Below are positions 33,061-44,265 of a stretch of DNA of 64,000 nucleotides, one piece after another. The position numbers and the translations under genes are program-made. Source of the DNA: Ligustrum vulgare. Taxonomy: Eukaryota; Streptophyta; Magnoliopsida; Lamiales; Oleaceae. The DNA is taken from the NCBI GenBank assembly GCA_963555705.1, contig OY743170.1, positions 30,641,362 to 30,705,361 of the forward strand, read 5' to 3'. The notes below the pieces were generated by a model. It was not told the origin of the DNA. It did no database searches and saw only the letters and a program-made list of their open reading frames with translations. How positions within the stretch are numbered: position 1 is the first letter of the stretch; every line of letters starts with the position of its first letter.

Positions 33061-33458
33061 GAACTTGGATAAAAGAATTCGAACCTCTCTAGGCTAGGTT
33101 GGGCAGCATAATTTTGTTGTTAAGGTCATGGTTGAGAATTTAAAACGATTTCATTCCTTGGAAACATATAACTTTTCTCACATATTTTTCTTAACCATGT
33201 TTGATTGCTTATTATTTGCCTGAAAAATCTCGCTCATGGAAAACAATTCTCATCTTTTCTGTTTGATTGTGAAATTTTGATTGAAAAATATTTTCTTGGT
33301 ACAATGACATAAAATACAAGTTATGTCATTTGCTTGAAAAATATTTTCTCACTATTTAGTCAAGAAAACACTTTCTCACTTAGATGGAAAATATTTTCAT
33401 TTCCACCTTTTTGAATAAAATACAATAGAGTTAATCTTTTGTTCTATGCTCTATTTAT

Positions 33459-33570
33459 TAAACATGATTATGTAAGGTAACTTTCTTCTGACCAAGATAA
33501 GTACTAGCAAGTTAGCTTGGTCATAGAGACATGATTATTAAACATGATTATGCAAGGTAACTTTCTTCTT
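33459..33570. repeat. Short direct repeat
   Basis: attattaaacatgattatg(t/c)aaggtaactttcttct occurs at about 33459-33490 and 33536-33568, just before Helitron-like sequence. Confidence 0.7.
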
Positions 33571-33764
33571 ATATTATTATCTTTATTATTATTATTATAA
33601 AAGTAGAAGTAAGGAGAAAGAGTCATTTTGGAGGAAAAATTACATTTAATGACTCTCTCTCTTCACTTCCACTTTTATAGGAGAATTTATTATTTATTAC
33701 ATATTTAGTAAATATTTTGTAGGAGAATTTATTATTTATTACATATTTAGTAAGAGTTGTAATA

Positions 33765-34600
33765 AATGTACTATGTGTAAATGTGTTGCATTGAAAATGT
33801 AAAAATTAGATTAATTAACATATTTAAACATAAATAATGTGATATCTATGTAAATGTGTTATGTAGGAAATGAAAAAATTTGATTAATATATTTGAACAT
33901 AAATAAATGTGATATCTATGTAAATGTGTTATGTAGGAAATGAAAAAAATTGTATTAATATATTTGAACATAAATAAATATCATATCTATGTAAATGTTC
34001 TACATTGAAAATGAAAATTTCGGATTAATATATTTGAAAATAAATAAATACATGCTATATAAATATTTATCTTTATCTTTATATCTTTATATATATAAAA
34101 GTAAAAGTAAGGAAAGAGAGTCTCACTTCTACTTTTATATATAAAAATAAATAAATAAATAAAGAATAAATATTTTTGTAGAAGAATTTATTGTTTATTA
34201 CATATGTAGTAAGAGTTGTAATAAATATACTATGTGTAAATGTGTTATATTGAAAATGAAAAAATTATATTAATATATTTGAACATAAATAATGTGGTAT
34301 CTTTGTAAATGTGTTATGTAGGAAATGAAAAAATTGGATTAATATATTTGAATATAAATAAATGTGATATCTATGTAAATGTATAATATAGGAAATGAAA
34401 AAATTGTATTAATATATTTGAACATAAATGTCATGTCTATGTAAATGTGCTACAATTAAAATTAAAATTTTGGATTAATATATTTGAAAATAAATAAATA
34501 CATGCTATATAAATTTTTGAACTTCGAAATTGAAATTATGAATCAATATATTTTTAAAATAAATAAATAAATAGAAATATTGAAATTTTACTTCCTAATA
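33765..34600. repeat. ~70-bp tandem repeats inside the Helitron-like element
   Basis: Units containing gatatctatgtaaatgtgttatgtagg...attaatatatttgaacataaat recur every 69-72 bp at about 33841, 33913 and 33982, and again in the second set (34260-34510). Confidence 0.75.
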
Positions 34601-34602
34601 TT

Positions 34603-35753
34603 TCAATAAACAATCATGTTCTCCTGCGCTTTAGGTGCGCTTTGCCAAAGCTTTACTATTGGGTATCAACTGCTTGCTTTTCAAGCGGCTGACACCCATT
34701 TTTAATTTTTTTATTATATATATATATATATATTCTTTTGGTCTTATCTTTTAGATTTTGTTTGGTAAACATATTTTTAATCATGTTTTTTACAATATAA
34801 TTATTTCTCAAATCAATTTTTAATCATACACATTTTTTTCTTCATTTTTCAAACACACATTTTACCTAAAAATATAAAAAAATATATTTTTAAACAAAAA
34901 AACTTTTAACAAACAGAGCATACTTTAAAAAACATGTTTTAGAACAATATAATTTATCAAATCATTTTTTAAGATGATGATTGTCATTAAACAACTTATT
35001 GTTGTACTCCTTTGACATATTTTGGATTACATTTTAGTCTATGTTCGACAACGCTATACCAATTATAATATTGATTTATTTATATTTCTGAGGTAAAATG
35101 TGTGGTTAAAATATGGAGAGAAAATGTGTGGTTAAAAATTAATTTAAAATATTTGGTTAAAAATGTGTGGTTAAAATGTGAAGACAAGAATAATACATTA
35201 CAAAAAGACCAAATTACAAAAATTACAATGCAAGACAGAATTAAAAACAAAAATAAATTAAAGGTCTGTTTGTTAAAAGTTTTATATTTAAAAATATATT
35301 TTTTATGTTTTGAGTTAAAATATATTGTTTAAAAATAGAGAGAATATGTGTGATGTTAAAAAATGATTTTAGAAATTGTGTTATTTAACCCACATTTTAC
35401 CTCAGAAATATAAATAAATCAATTTATAATTGGTATAGCGTTATCGAACAGAGATTAAAATATAATCCAGAATATGTCGAATAAGTACAACAATAAGTTG
35501 TTTAATGACAGCCATCATCTTAAAAAATGATTTGAGAAATTATATTACTTAAAAACATATTTTTTAAAGTATGCTTTGTTTGTTATAAGTTTTTTGTTTA
35601 AAATTATATTTTTTATGTTTCTAGGTAAAATGTGTGATTGATAAATTAAAAGAAAAAATATGTATGATTAAGAATTGATTTGAAAATTGTATTATAAAAA
35701 ACATGTTTAAAAATATATTTACCAAATGAAATTTAAAAGATAAGACCAAAAAG

Positions 35754-35818
<65 letters not shown>

Positions 35819-35929
35819 AAAAACAAAAACTAAAAATGAAGCGGCTGACACCCAATAGTATAAAGCTTTGTCAAAGCGCACCTGTTCTCTTGTGCTTCAA
35901 GCGCAAGAGAACGGGATTGTGTCAATAAA
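34603..35929. mobile_element. Foldback element with ~480-bp inverted arms
   Basis: Body 34611-35919. The left arm (34611 to about 35110) is the reverse complement of the right arm (about 35390-35919), with a short spacer of about 280 bp. Both arms share gttctc(c/t)tgcgctt, ggtgcgctttg(c/a)caaagctt, aagcggctgacaccca, an AT microsatellite, and gacaacgctataccaattata-type sequence. Direct repeats tcaataaa flank it (34603-34610 and 35922-35929). Long terminal inverted repeats with 8-9-bp duplications suggest a Mutator-like foldback derivative. No transposase. A transcript through it would fold into a hairpin several hundred base pairs long. Confidence 0.82.
35758..35810. repeat. AT microsatellite
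   Basis: About 26 AT units in the right arm of the foldback element; a much shorter TA run occupies the matching place in the left arm (34715-34733). Confidence 0.9.
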
Positions 35930-36494
35930 TGAGTAAACTCTTCAATACAAAAGTTACAAAAATAATTAATTATTTTCTATCAACTTTTTAACCACACATA
36001 TTTTCTCTATCCAATTTTCAGCCACTATTATTTACCTCAAAATTATAAATAAACAAGTTTATAAACTGAATATTATTACCAAACGGAGGCTTAATCATTT
36101 CATTATTTTGAAAAAAATTGGAATGTTTAAAAAAAAAAAGGAAAAATAAAACATATTACTTAATATATTGGATGAGTGTCAAATTTTGAGTGGCGCGGTA
36201 TACATAATGTACATATAGCATTTTTTATTTTGAATAGTTTTATCCTTTTTAAAATTTCAAATTCAATAACATTTTGTATTGAAATTTAATTTAAATTAAG
36301 TTTTTTATTTGATATGATTGAATCAAGATATTTTTAAAATTATGATTTAAAATTTATATATTCCGTGCATCGTACGAGTAGACAACTAGTTAATTTTATA
36401 AGAAGAATAGTACTTGAATTTCAAAGGGACCATTTTTCTCTCTTGAGTTAGCTTGGTCAAGATTTTGAACTTGACTTTTTGTATGTAATTGGCT

Positions 36495-36654
36495 CTGTTT
36501 GGCAAAATATGGTTTTTTATATTTTTAAATAACACAATTCTTCAAATCATTTTTTAACCACACACATTTTTTCTTTCCACTTTACAATCACATATTCTAC
36601 CTCGAAAACATAAAAAAAAAACATATTTTTAAACATAAAATTTTTAACAAACAG
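36495..36654. mobile_element. Small MITE related to part of the foldback arms
   Basis: 160 bp with ends CTGTTTGGCAAAA and the complement reading CTGTTTGTTAAAA. Its interior (aaatcattttttaaccacacacattttt...aaacataaaatttttaacaaacag) closely resembles segments inside both arms of the foldback element. No target duplication was recognised. Confidence 0.45.
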
Positions 36655-36660
36655 TTTTTC

Positions 36661-37330
36661 GTCGGCAACGGGGGCGGATCGGACCCCGATCCGCCCAGCC
36701 CCGAATTTTTTTGATCCGATTCGGATCCGCCCCGCGATCAATCAAATTTCGGGTCGGGTCAGGGCGGATCGGATCGGTCCACCGATCCATGGACCGATCC
36801 GCCAAATTATTTTTTAATTTTTTTTAATTTTTTTAATTTTAAAAATTTTTTTTAAATATATTTAAAAATAAATCCTTAAAAAAAATTAGAAAAATTATTT
36901 TTTTTATTAAATTTTATTTATTTTATTGAAACGAGATATATAGAGGTCGATTCGCCGATTCAACGGATCAAGTTTTTTTTGCCATCACTCATTGGAATTC
37001 TTTTTTCAAATGAAGAACATGAAAATGTATTTTTTTTTTTTAAATACAAAGATTGCAGGTTATTCCCAAAAATTAAAGTTTGCTACAAAATTTACATATT
37101 AGATTTTTATACATGATAAAAAAAATTATATTAAAAAAATGTCGGATCGCGGATCGGGGCGGATCGGATCAGCCCCGATCCAAATCCGCTCCGTGAATTT
37201 TCGGATCGGGACGGATCACATAAATTTCGATCCGTCGATCCACGAATCGGGATTTTTTCGGATCAGATCGGATCGGGTCGACGGATCGACGGGACGGATC
37301 GGATTTTTTTGCCATCCGTCGGGCGGTTGA
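36661..37330. mobile_element. GGATC-rich hAT-like non-autonomous element(s)
   Basis: Two GC-rich blocks (36661-36790 and 37139-37330) packed with GGATCGG/CCGATCC words flank an AT-rich core. The left end has GGCAACGGGGGCGG and the right end TTTTTTGCCATCCG, resembling the GGCAAC...-type ends of plant hAT derivatives with GC-rich subterminal repeats. A further end-like sequence (ttttttgccatcac, 36975) may mark a nested or partial copy. TSDs not established. Confidence 0.45.
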
Positions 37331-37739
37331 GGGACAGTATCCCATGAGGTACAACCGCTTTTTCCCTAATTTTTGATTGATTACATTGTCGTATCAATGA
37401 TGAGTCTTCTAACCAAGTTTATGAGAAGAGAGTTGAAAAGCCAAGTAAGTTAGAGCTGAAATATTCGGTAATAAAACAAAAAATAAAAATAAAAAATATT
37501 GAAGAATGTGTTGTTGAAAAGTATAAAAAATGGAAAAACCTCAAAATCACAAACATGCTCTTAAATCTGAACATGCTTGTTTATGGGTAATACTGAACTT
37601 TTTGAAAGAATTTTTGTTAAGATAAATTTTATTCACAATAATCTTTTTTACATAATATAAATTTTGAACATGATTAAAAATTTTGCAATTTCGAATGGAC
37701 TACTATATCTTACTTCTTCTTACTATATATAAAAGATTG
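37331..37739. other. No feature recognised
   Basis: AT-rich spacer. Its end (tcttacttcttactatatataaaagattgaatgtg, about 37710-37745) looks like a Helitron 5' terminus, but no matching 3' end was found. Confidence 0.35.
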
Positions 37740-38460
37740 AATGTGTAATTGACATTATTCATCAAATTACAGTTAAATTGACACTATTCATCCAATTCAA
37801 TTGCAATCAAACACTATTCATCCAATTTAGGCACTATTAATTTGCAATTGAAAATATTCATCAATTCCAATTGAAATTAAATTAGCACTATTCATCTAAT
37901 TCAATTGCAATTAAATAATATTCAGCCAATTTAGACATTATTTCAATTATAATTAAACATTATTTATCTAATTTAGGCACTATTAATCTGCAATTAAATT
38001 GACATTATTAATCCAATTTAGGCACTATTTTAATTGCAATTAAACATTATTCATCTAATTTATACACTATTCATCCAATTAAACACTATATGGAGGCAAC
38101 AATTGGATGCACTATTATTCATTTAATTGCAATTAAACACTATTCATCCAATTTAGGAACTATTCCAATTGCAATAAAATACTATTCATCCAATTCAGAC
38201 ACAATTGTAATAAAACATTATTCATCCAATTTAGACATTATTCATCCAATTAAATACTATGCGAGCAACAATTGGATGCATTATTCATCCAATTAAATAC
38301 TATGCTAGCAAATTGTCATGATTTTTCATCAATTTAGGCACTATTCATTCAGTTAAATACTATGTGGGCAAATTGCCCGATTTTTCATCAATTTAGGTAC
38401 TATTCATTCAACTAAACACTATGCGGGCAACAATTGGATTTAATGCACTATTCGGTCCAA
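37740..38460. repeat. ATTCATCCAATT-type minisatellite
   Basis: Irregular tandem array of the words cactattcatccaattta, aattgcaattaa and caacaattggatgca, with variable spacing of about 20-45 bp. Short palindromes (aattgcaatt, caattg) recur. No real ORF despite open frames caused by the repetition. Confidence 0.8.
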
Positions 38461-38664
38461 AGCCTAAAGATTACCTTGGACATCTTTATAGAGACCTTCT
38501 CATATTCCTATTTTTATCGTTTTGTGTTACTTATTTTTTATTTCTGTTAAGTTAATTATGTGAGTTCAAATAAAGTCGAAATAGCAATATCATAATATTG
38601 ATGTGAAACTTTCGCACAATACTTTGTTACATTATTTTCGAATTGCTAAACTGAAGCAAAAATT

Positions 38665-38973
38665 TTAGGCCCCGTTCTCTTTGCTATTTTCAGCCCGTTT
38701 CGAGTTTTCGAGTTTTGAAAATATCGAAAACACGTTCACTTTGTCCATTTTCAGAAGCGCATTTTTTTTAAAAAAAAAAAAAAAAAAAAATACAAAGGAA
38801 ACTCAAAACGAGTTTATTGCTTTTTGAATATTTTGTATTAAAAAGTCCAAAACGACCAAAACGCGCGTTTTGAAATTTTTTTTTTTTTAAATGTGAGACA
38901 CTTTCTTCACTTGAAGTTCTTATATTATTTTTCCATTATATATAGATCCATGTTAGGATTTTTTTCTGTAATT

Positions 38974-39004
<31 letters not shown>

Positions 39005-39734
39005 AATGTGAGACGCTTCATTCGCTTGAAATTCTTATGTTATTTTGTCATTATATATAGATCCATGTTAAGATTTTTTTTTTGTAAATTTTTTTTTTTT
39101 TTTTTTTTGTAAAAGTGAGACACTTCCTTCACTTGAAGTTCTTATATATATATATCCATTTTAAGATTTTTTTTTTTTTGTAATTTTTTTTATTTATTAT
39201 ATATATATTTTTTTTTTTGTAAAAGTGTGACACTTCATTCACTTGAAATTCTTATGTTATTTTGTCATTATATAGATCCATATTAAGATTTTTTTTTTTA
39301 ATTTTTTTTTATTATTTTTTTTTGGTAAATGTGAGACACTGAGACACTTTATTCACTTGAAGTTCTTATGTTATTTTGCCATTATATATAGATCTATGTT
39401 AAGATTTTGTTGGTATGTGGTTAAATTTTTGTTTAGCTGAAACAATATTAATGATGAATTTATTGACATAGAGAAGTAACTGATTTATTAACATTAAAAT
39501 TAATGTAATTCAGCAAATCAATCATTTTTTATATATAAAATATTACAAAATAAATATATCAAAAAATTACAAAGTAAACGTATTTTTCAGTTTTCTATTT
39601 TTGAAAACAGTTTTTCAAAATTACAAAGAGAACATGTTTTCAGCAATTCCAAAACAAACAACCAAAATCCAAAATTCAAAAAAAAATTCAAAACTCAAAA
39701 TCCAAAATCGAAACAAAAAAAGAACGGACCCTTA
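38665..39734. mobile_element. PIF/Harbinger-like non-autonomous element with TTA duplication
   Basis: Body 38668-39731 (1064 bp). Left end ggccccgttctctttg, right end complement gggtccgttctttttttg; TTA at 38665-38667 and 39732-39734. A TTA target duplication and GGSCCGTT-type ends fit PIF/Harbinger. The interior contains five diverged tandem units of about 100-115 bp and no transposase. Confidence 0.75.
38889..39410. repeat. Five ~110-bp tandem units inside the PIF-like element
   Basis: Each unit reads approximately aaatgtgagacactt(c/t)(a/c)ttcacttgaagttcttat...ttatatatagatccatgttaagatttttt, with length varying in T-runs. Confidence 0.8.
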
Positions 39735-40369
39735 GTAATTTAAAATGACCCATTAGTAATGTATTTCATCTTTCATTAATTTTTTTTTTCGTTTTCCTTT
39801 TGAGTTTGTCCCAAATTATAGGTTACTTTCTTTATTGAGATTATCTTAATATTTTAATTTTTTAATATACCCCTATTTAATATGCATTGTTATTAACACA
39901 TATATGAACTACTTATTATTTAATGTAGGGGTATATTATGTAAAATGTAAGCAAATTTATAGTTTCGATATATAATAATTATGTTTTCTTAATTCATGTA
40001 AAAAATAGAAAGGAATTTATCTTTATTGGACAAGAAATTATTTTTTGAAAATTCTCTGATAGAAAAATACTGACAATACCAAAACTAAACTAGTATTGTA
40101 TAAAAATCTCAACAAAGAAAAAATCACAAAAGTAAGTAACACAAAATCACGTATGCACGTATTCCTAACTATCTAATAAAACTGGCATGAGACAATATGA
40201 ATATCTCTCGCCTCGGTAGTCGAATAGATTTTAATGTCTACTTGATTCGGCACGATGGCTCATCTCAAGAGTGGAGCCAACCCAGTTATTTTTTTTTTTA
40301 ATAAATAGAAAATTAACATTTTTTTATAAAAAACCGAAAGCCAAAAAGGAGCAAAAAAAAAAGAGTTAC
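39735..40369. other. No feature recognised
   Basis: AT-rich spacer between two DNA transposons; nothing supportable as a gene or RNA. Confidence 0.45.
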
Positions 40370-40990
40370 CTAGCGGACAGTGGCGGACGCAGACTTTTCG
40401 TCTTACTTGGGCACGATTTGTGTTTTTGCCGACGGTTTGTACGGGGGTTCGCCCCCAAAATTTTTTTTTTAGGGAGAAGACCAAGAATGAAAAAGTAATT
40501 GAATTTTTATTAAAATTGTTCTCTATGCGTTTTCATACTTTGATAACATTCCATTACATCATTGTCAATATTAAGTACACATCATTCTCAATATTTGCTA
40601 CATCAAATTTAAAAGTGTCACTCCTAACATCCTCAACATTATCCCCGACGTTGAGACATATCTTCAATTTCAACATTAGTTTCTTCACCAAGTTCCTCAA
40701 CCCTTTCATTCTAACTTCATTTTCATTACTTTGCTTATCAGAAAAAAAAAACATGGATTTACGCTTAAAATATTTTTTCAAAACTGATACAAACAAACAA
40801 ATAAATAATTGTAAACACATATTAACTCTTAAATCTCAAATATTCCAATATAATTTTAGGGAATCAGGTAATAACTATGTTCAAGAATCAACTGATTTTT
40901 TTTTATTAAAAAAAAAAAAAAAGGAAGTCGAAATTTTACTTGGGCACGTGCCCCGACGGGCCCCTAGCTGGGTCTGCCCCTGCTAGTGGG
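40370..40990. mobile_element. Non-autonomous hAT-like element
   Basis: Body 40378-40982 (605 bp). Ends CAGTGGCGGACGCAGAC and the complement reading CAGGGGCAGACCCAG. Flanks ctagcgga and ctagtggg match at 6 of 8 positions. cttacttgggcacg is repeated near both ends. CAGTGGCGGA-type ends are common in plant hAT derivatives. The ORFs inside have no recognisable domain. Confidence 0.68.
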
Positions 40991-41234
40991 TCTCACGAGT
41001 TTAGGTGCTCGGCTCATAAAAAAAATGTTAGGCTCGGTCAATGGCTTGTCTCATAACTTGACCAAGTCATCCATCGATCAAGCCAAGTCCACCTGAGCTG
41101 AGATGAACCGACGAGTTGACAAGTGACCCAACCTGTCTATTACCACTAGTTTTAGCTATATGATATTTTTGACTACCCAAAATTTATTGAGATTAAATTA
41201 AATGTTTGGATTTTTTCCTAACGGTTTTATTTTC

Positions 41235-41872
41235 TGTTGACACATAAAAATACCCAATTCGAATGTTCAACATGAGAGTCCAAAACATTAGAGTTCATTA
41301 TAAAAAAACAGGACAATGTGGAGGAGTCTGGATGATTAGTTGATTACAAAAGTACTTGAGCGATTGAGCGAGAAGCAATTTTCATAATTCATCACATGAT
41401 CTAAGGGAACCCGATTAGCCATTCATGAGCAATTACTATGACATGAACAATCAATGAAGATCATGGGAAGTTATTTGATGCATAGAAGTGGACGATAGTT
41501 AAGCAAGGAAGTGGACGACGATTACGTAACATGGTGGATAGTAACTAAACCAGTTATCAAGTGAAGGCGACAAATTGAAAGTTCAAAGTAGTAGGTATTT
41601 TTATGTCAATTTATATATATAGTACAAAGTTAGAAGTTTAGAGGGACCAACAAATCAAAACTCTCAAAATAGAGATATAATTTTCTTATCGTAAATTTTA
41701 GAACTATCCAAGTTTAACTTGTGTGCTTGTGCTCCTTGGAGACATCCTGTTAATTAAGCTTTCTTTAGTGCAAGCACTCCTTTTTGGGAATATGTTTCAA
41801 GAGATTTGTCCATTACACTTTCGTCCGATCCTTTAATTGTTAGCACAAGCGAAATAACACCTATGCGAAACA
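41235..41872 (+). repeat. Putative 5' LTR of a Tat/Ogre-like element
   Basis: The right edge is set by the primer-binding site that follows; the left edge TGTTGACACATAAAAATACCC is a guess based on the TG start. A TATATATAG box lies near 41615. The partner LTR should lie beyond 64000, so the LTR cannot be confirmed here. Confidence 0.4.
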
Positions 41873-41873
41873 A

Positions 41874-41892
41874 TTTGGCACGCCCGGTGGGA
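41874..41892 (+). other. Primer-binding site of the Tat/Ogre-like element
   Basis: TTTGGCACGCCCGGTGGGA sits two bases after a CA end. This form of primer site is found in plant Ty3/gypsy elements of the Tat group. Confidence 0.6.
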
Positions 41893-42311
41893 TAATTGGT
41901 CTAGGGAAGATTAAAGTATCACGCCTCATAAAAATTCTAACAACGAGCTAGTTTCACATCGATTTCTTCCTTCTAACAAGAGGCTTAACAGAGCTTGGAA
42001 CCAAGAGGATCTCGAAGTCATCATGAACCAACAACGGAGTTGAGCCCACATATCATACGTACTTTGCTGGTAGAACTCATTATGGACATCGTTGAGCAGG
42101 TGGATTGACAAAGTATTCGTAGTGTAGAAAAACTTGCTCAAAATGGAAATAGGCATTATAACAATATGACAAAATAGTTAGGCACTTTAACGAAGTAATG
42201 AACAAATTGGTTAGTTAAATATGTTAGTCAAATCATATATGAAGGGGTAAAAACTTTAAAACTAGGAGCCTAATAGGTAACAGCTCACCATATGTATATA
42301 TAAACGTTGGT

Positions 42312-42758
42312 TTGCCAACCACTAATATTAGTCAAAGCCTAGAAACGTCACATATTGGTACATCCAACATGGGGCGTCTTGGACCTTTAAATGCGAGATG
42401 TGTTGGAATATCCACTTTGGGAGATGCCGTTAATATGAAGGAAAACATCCAAAACATAGGACCAAATGATACATGCATCAGTGAAGGAGCAAACCAACCA
42501 TTCAATGGTGTTAATAAAGAAAACAATGGTCCATTCATGGCTAATGTTGGGGTCAATCCTATCAAACCACCAGCAATGTCTTACGTACAATAGATACTAG
42601 GACCTCTATTTGATCCAAATGCCATGTTGAGGGAACAAACAACAGAGATCCTACAAGACCAAATGGCCTTTGGAATACGACCAGTAATTCGTCAAACATA
42701 TAGGAAGCCTTATCCAGATTAGATAGAGCACATAGAGCATTTCACATTACAGAGTTGC
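42312..42758 (+). pseudogene. Gag N-terminal part of the Tat/Ogre-like element
   Basis: The ORF 42312-42593 is followed, in coding-like sequence with stops at 42591 and 42719, by TYRKPYPD and EHIEHFTLQ. These match the RxYQKPYP...EHI.RFT.Q block of Tat/Ogre gag proteins. The frame ends abruptly at 42758, where the LTR of Athila element 2 begins. Gag resumes at 57400 with a later part of the protein; by comparison with the family, something like 90 codons in between are missing. Confidence 0.65.
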
Positions 42759-44119
42759 TGATAAGTGTGATATTTACGTTTATTTTATGCACTTATACCC
42801 TTGAATATGCCATAATGTGATTCTATCAAAGTATTTTTAATGCATTTTATGTTTTATATTGTATAGGATCATAAAAGAAGAGAAAAGAAGAAAAAAAAAC
42901 CAAAATGCACTCAAAACTGAAGTTTGGGGACTTAGGTGCAAATAAAGTTACGGCCGTAAGTCACACATTCACGGCCGTAAGAGTATGTTGAATCAGAAAA
43001 AAAATAAGCAGAAAAGAGTTTACGGCCTTAAAGGATAAGTTACGGCCGTAACCTTCTAAAAGAAAAAAAAATTGCAGAAATATAGTTACGGCCGTAAATC
43101 AGAAGTCACGGCCGTAACTGTCCAGTCAAAAATTTCCATAATTTTGGGATTTCTTGATCCCAAAGATAGGGCACGAAATTGAGGCTATAAAAAGGGGTTC
43201 TCATGACAGAAAAAAAGGGGATTATTATTTCTTTTGAAAGAGGCGCGGCTTGCTTGAAGATTGGAAGGAAATTAAGCAACTCGAGAAGGTGAATCAAGAA
43301 AGAAAATTCTAGAATTCTTCATGACTATGCTCGGCTAAGCTTCCATACCTAGTTCGAAGGGGAAGTTGTATTTCATAACAATTTGTTATTGCTTTTCCAA
43401 ACTAGTAACATAGTTCTAAATTCTTTACTTTGATTTGTTGGATTCGTATGCGTTTTTGATTTAATCAAAGCAATTATATATTTGATTAATACTTTATCAT
43501 TTAATTTGTTGTATTGAGATTTGCTATTTTGAATGATTGGATCCGTAAACGTCTTTTTATTCAAATCATAGTAGCAATTGGAAATTTAATATTTTCATAA
43601 AGAATTCCAACTTAGGTTAATTGTCACGAGCTTGTGTGATTGATAATCTAATTCATCCTAATTCTTCTCAACCAATATATAGTTGTTGTCTTAAATCTAA
43701 AGAGCTTGTTTTAGGCTATTCAATGGCTAATGTTTGATTAGAGAGCTTATTCTAATTAAATGCAATTAAGGGAGAATAGGAATAGTTAGAGCTTATTAAC
43801 TATTTACGGGTGATAAATCAAAAAGGGAAATTGAACACGCGTTACTTGGAAAGTGATAATATTGAGATAGAATACGATTGAACCTGAGAACTAGGGCTTG
43901 CAAATAATTGACTTTTATTTTATCTAATTTACGTTTTTATTTTATTTTCACGTTATTTACAATACTTGAACTCGAAAACCCCCCTTTACGATTCTAATTG
44001 ACATGACACTAAGTTAGTTTCCGTTCCTTGTGGGATCGGCCCTTGCTTCCATTGCTACATTCTTAGTAATAGTAAACAAGGAATTTATTTATTATTTTGG
44101 TGCATCGCGACACACATCA
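42759..44119 (+). repeat. LTR 1 of Athila element 2
   Basis: 1361 bp. The TTACGGCCGTAA-type cluster is at 42950-43125 (six sites, some mutated). A TATAAAAAGG box at about 43187 is the likely promoter (ggctaTAAAAAGGggttc). Confidence 0.92.
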
Positions 44120-44125
44120 AATTTT

Positions 44126-44139
44126 TGGCGCCGTTGCCG
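44126..44139 (+). other. Primer-binding site of Athila element 2
   Basis: TGGCGCCGTTGCCG, identical in its core to the site of Athila element 1. Confidence 0.9.
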
Positions 44140-44265
44140 AGGAATGGTTAACCAATTTAGTGTTTAATCAATTAGAATTTTATTTTTCGGCATTTATTTT
44201 ACCTTTATTTTATTTTCACTTTATTTATATAAAAAAAAAGAGAGTAGCTTTCACATAATAATTAT

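Larger units (their letters stand above)
33590..36389 (+). mobile_element. Helitron-like element(s), non-autonomous
   Basis: The 3' end is convincing: ccgtgcatcgtacg hairpin-like sequence (36363-36376), a 9-nt spacer and CTAG (36386-36389) followed by T. Two 5'-end-like segments, attataaaagtagaagtaagg (about 33594) and tatataaaagtaaaagtaagg (about 34087), resemble TC..TATAAAAGT Helitron starts. Each is followed by a short hairpin (aaaagtagaagt...acttc(c/t)acttttata) and by ~70-bp tandem repeats. This suggests two tandem 5' halves sharing one 3' end. No Rep or helicase sequence is present. A foldback element interrupts the interior. The exact 5' end is uncertain. Confidence 0.6.

Noticed and set aside
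35621..35881. Minus-strand ORF of 86 codons with alternating Ile/Tyr
   Set aside because: It translates the AT microsatellite in the foldback arm; not a gene.
37139..37354. Overlapping ORFs on both strands rich in Arg, Ser, Asp and Ile
   Set aside because: They arise from the GGATCG word repeats of the hAT-like end.
38090..38296. 68-codon ORF with repeated HYSSN
   Set aside because: Translation of the ATTCATCCAATT minisatellite.
40420..40986. 188-codon plus-strand ORF spanning a small hAT-like element
   Set aside because: It begins and ends in the terminal repeats and contains low-complexity Lys/Phe runs; there is an overlapping ORF on the other strand. No transposase motif.
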